A DNA stretch of 64,000 nt. It comes from Parabacteroides sp. TM07-1AC (GTDB lineage: Bacteria > Bacteroidota > Bacteroidia > Bacteroidales > Tannerellaceae). This document shows positions 63,660 through 64,000 of this stretch, in pieces; position 1 is the first letter of the stretch, and the number at the start of each line of letters is the position of its first letter. The translations under genes were made by a program, and so were the position numbers. The notes beneath the pieces were generated by a model. The model did no database searches and was not told the origin of the DNA. It saw nothing but the letters and a program-made list of their open reading frames with translations. The DNA lies in contig NZ_QUKD01000005.1 of assembly GCF_003480915.1 (NCBI RefSeq), forward strand, positions 366,152 through 430,151, read 5' to 3'.

Positions 63660-64000
63660 TTCACCTGTCACCGGTGTTGTATAGAGCTATTAAACAGCTG
63701 ATTGTGGTGAAACGTCACGTTTCACCGACAACACTTCACTTTGTATTGTAAGTCTTTTTTAATAGCTGCCGGAGCCAATATCTGTGGCTGCCGGAGTCAT
63801 TACCAGTGGCTGCCGGAGCCATTTCAAATGGGTGCCGGAGCCAATACGAACGGGTGCCTACCCATTGAAGAAAAGACTTAAGTCTTTCCGAAAAAAAGAT
63901 AGCTCTTTTGAAGATAAAAGTCCCTTCTTTTGATTTCAAAAGTCTTGTCTTAACATTTCAAAAGACCCTACTTTAATTTGTGATTTTTAGCCTTTACAAA
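63660..64000 (-). repeat. Second composite repeat, reverse orientation, running off the window
   Basis: Read on the minus strand it has the same modules in the same order as the element at 28451-28737. First come AAAAGAC/GTCTTTT hairpins, including AAATGTTAAGACAAGACTTTTG-like sequence (63937-63958, 21 of 22 identical to 28541-28562) and the palindrome AAAGACTTAAGTCTTT (63872-63887). Then a 22-base tandem array (63763-63862), the palindrome GGTGAAACGT-C-ACGTTTCACC (63706-63726), and GTGACAGGTGAA (63660-63671). No protein is encoded. Confidence 0.6.
63763..63862. repeat. 22-base tandem array
   Basis: Four units of 22 bases with core TGCCGGAGCC and a diverged fifth (cores at about 63767, 63789, 63811, 63833 and 63855). 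The variable part is at the end of each unit. Confidence 0.75.

Noticed and set aside
63488..63751. Short frames across the palindrome at 63540 (peptides with GGSRTALT or AVREPPLQ)
   Set aside because: They are translations of the REP-like repeat with no further coding support.
63763..63862. Tandem repeats as a CRISPR array
   Set aside because: Units are 22 bases head-to-tail with no 25-40 base unique spacers, and no cas genes are near.

Overview
The window looks like chromosome of a Bacteroidota anaerobe of the order Bacteroidales, most likely Parabacteroides or a close Tannerellaceae relative. The evidence: many gene starts are preceded by the Bacteroidota promoter -7 box TAnnTTTG; there is a PorZ homologue of the type IX secretion system (T9SS) and several probable T9SS cargo proteins; a large S-layer-like protein ends in a DUF6383-type tail; and there are S-type sulfatase, DUF4252/ECF sigma, DUF4294 and DUF3943 genes. 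Genus assignment is inference. I saw no tRNA, rRNA, CRISPR array or intact transposase.

Left part (1-13 kb). A probable invertible promoter segment, cut by the window edge, abuts a tyrosine recombinase gene. Next come a gadB-glsA acid-resistance operon, a divergent pair of transporters (MFS, EamA), a four-gene DUF4252 / ECF sigma / small membrane protein / DUF4252 operon, a PagL-like lipid A deacylase and mutS. Between mutS and a GLUG-repeat surface protein locus lies a second probable invertible segment (19-bp inverted repeats). Its only clear promoter box now points away from the surface locus, and the surface gene carries a frameshift.

Middle (16-43 kb). Mostly single genes or pairs: sulfatase, C10 peptidase with a sorting tail, ORF6N protein, leuS-yitT-like pair, rdgB-porZ pair, nadA, a SpoU-type RNA methyltransferase, DUF4294, an outer-membrane barrel pair, radical SAM protein, serine endopeptidase with sorting tail, NagX-like membrane acyltransferase, small barrel proteins, SulP transporter and rubrerythrin. 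The 1.2-kb gap between nadA and the methyltransferase is AT-rich, has a perfect DnaA box plus near matches, and contains a 287-bp element with 18-bp perfect terminal inverted repeats.

Right part (43.5-59.2 kb). One long co-directional operon encodes an ABC ATPase, an ABC permease fused to a degenerate peptidase-like and a golvesin-like domain, TolC, a lipoprotein adaptor, an RND permease, a second RND permease fused to an ABC ATPase domain, and a final ABC membrane protein. It looks like a hybrid RND/ABC envelope export machine and is the most unusual coding content here. Four copies of a GTAG-footed palindrome (REP-like) occur in the window; two lie in frame inside the two RND genes at the same topological loop.

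Right end (59.2-64 kb). A pair of tiny membrane protein genes, a 1020-residue S-layer-like protein with a long structured leader, and a second copy, in reverse orientation, of the composite repeat seen near 28.5 kb.
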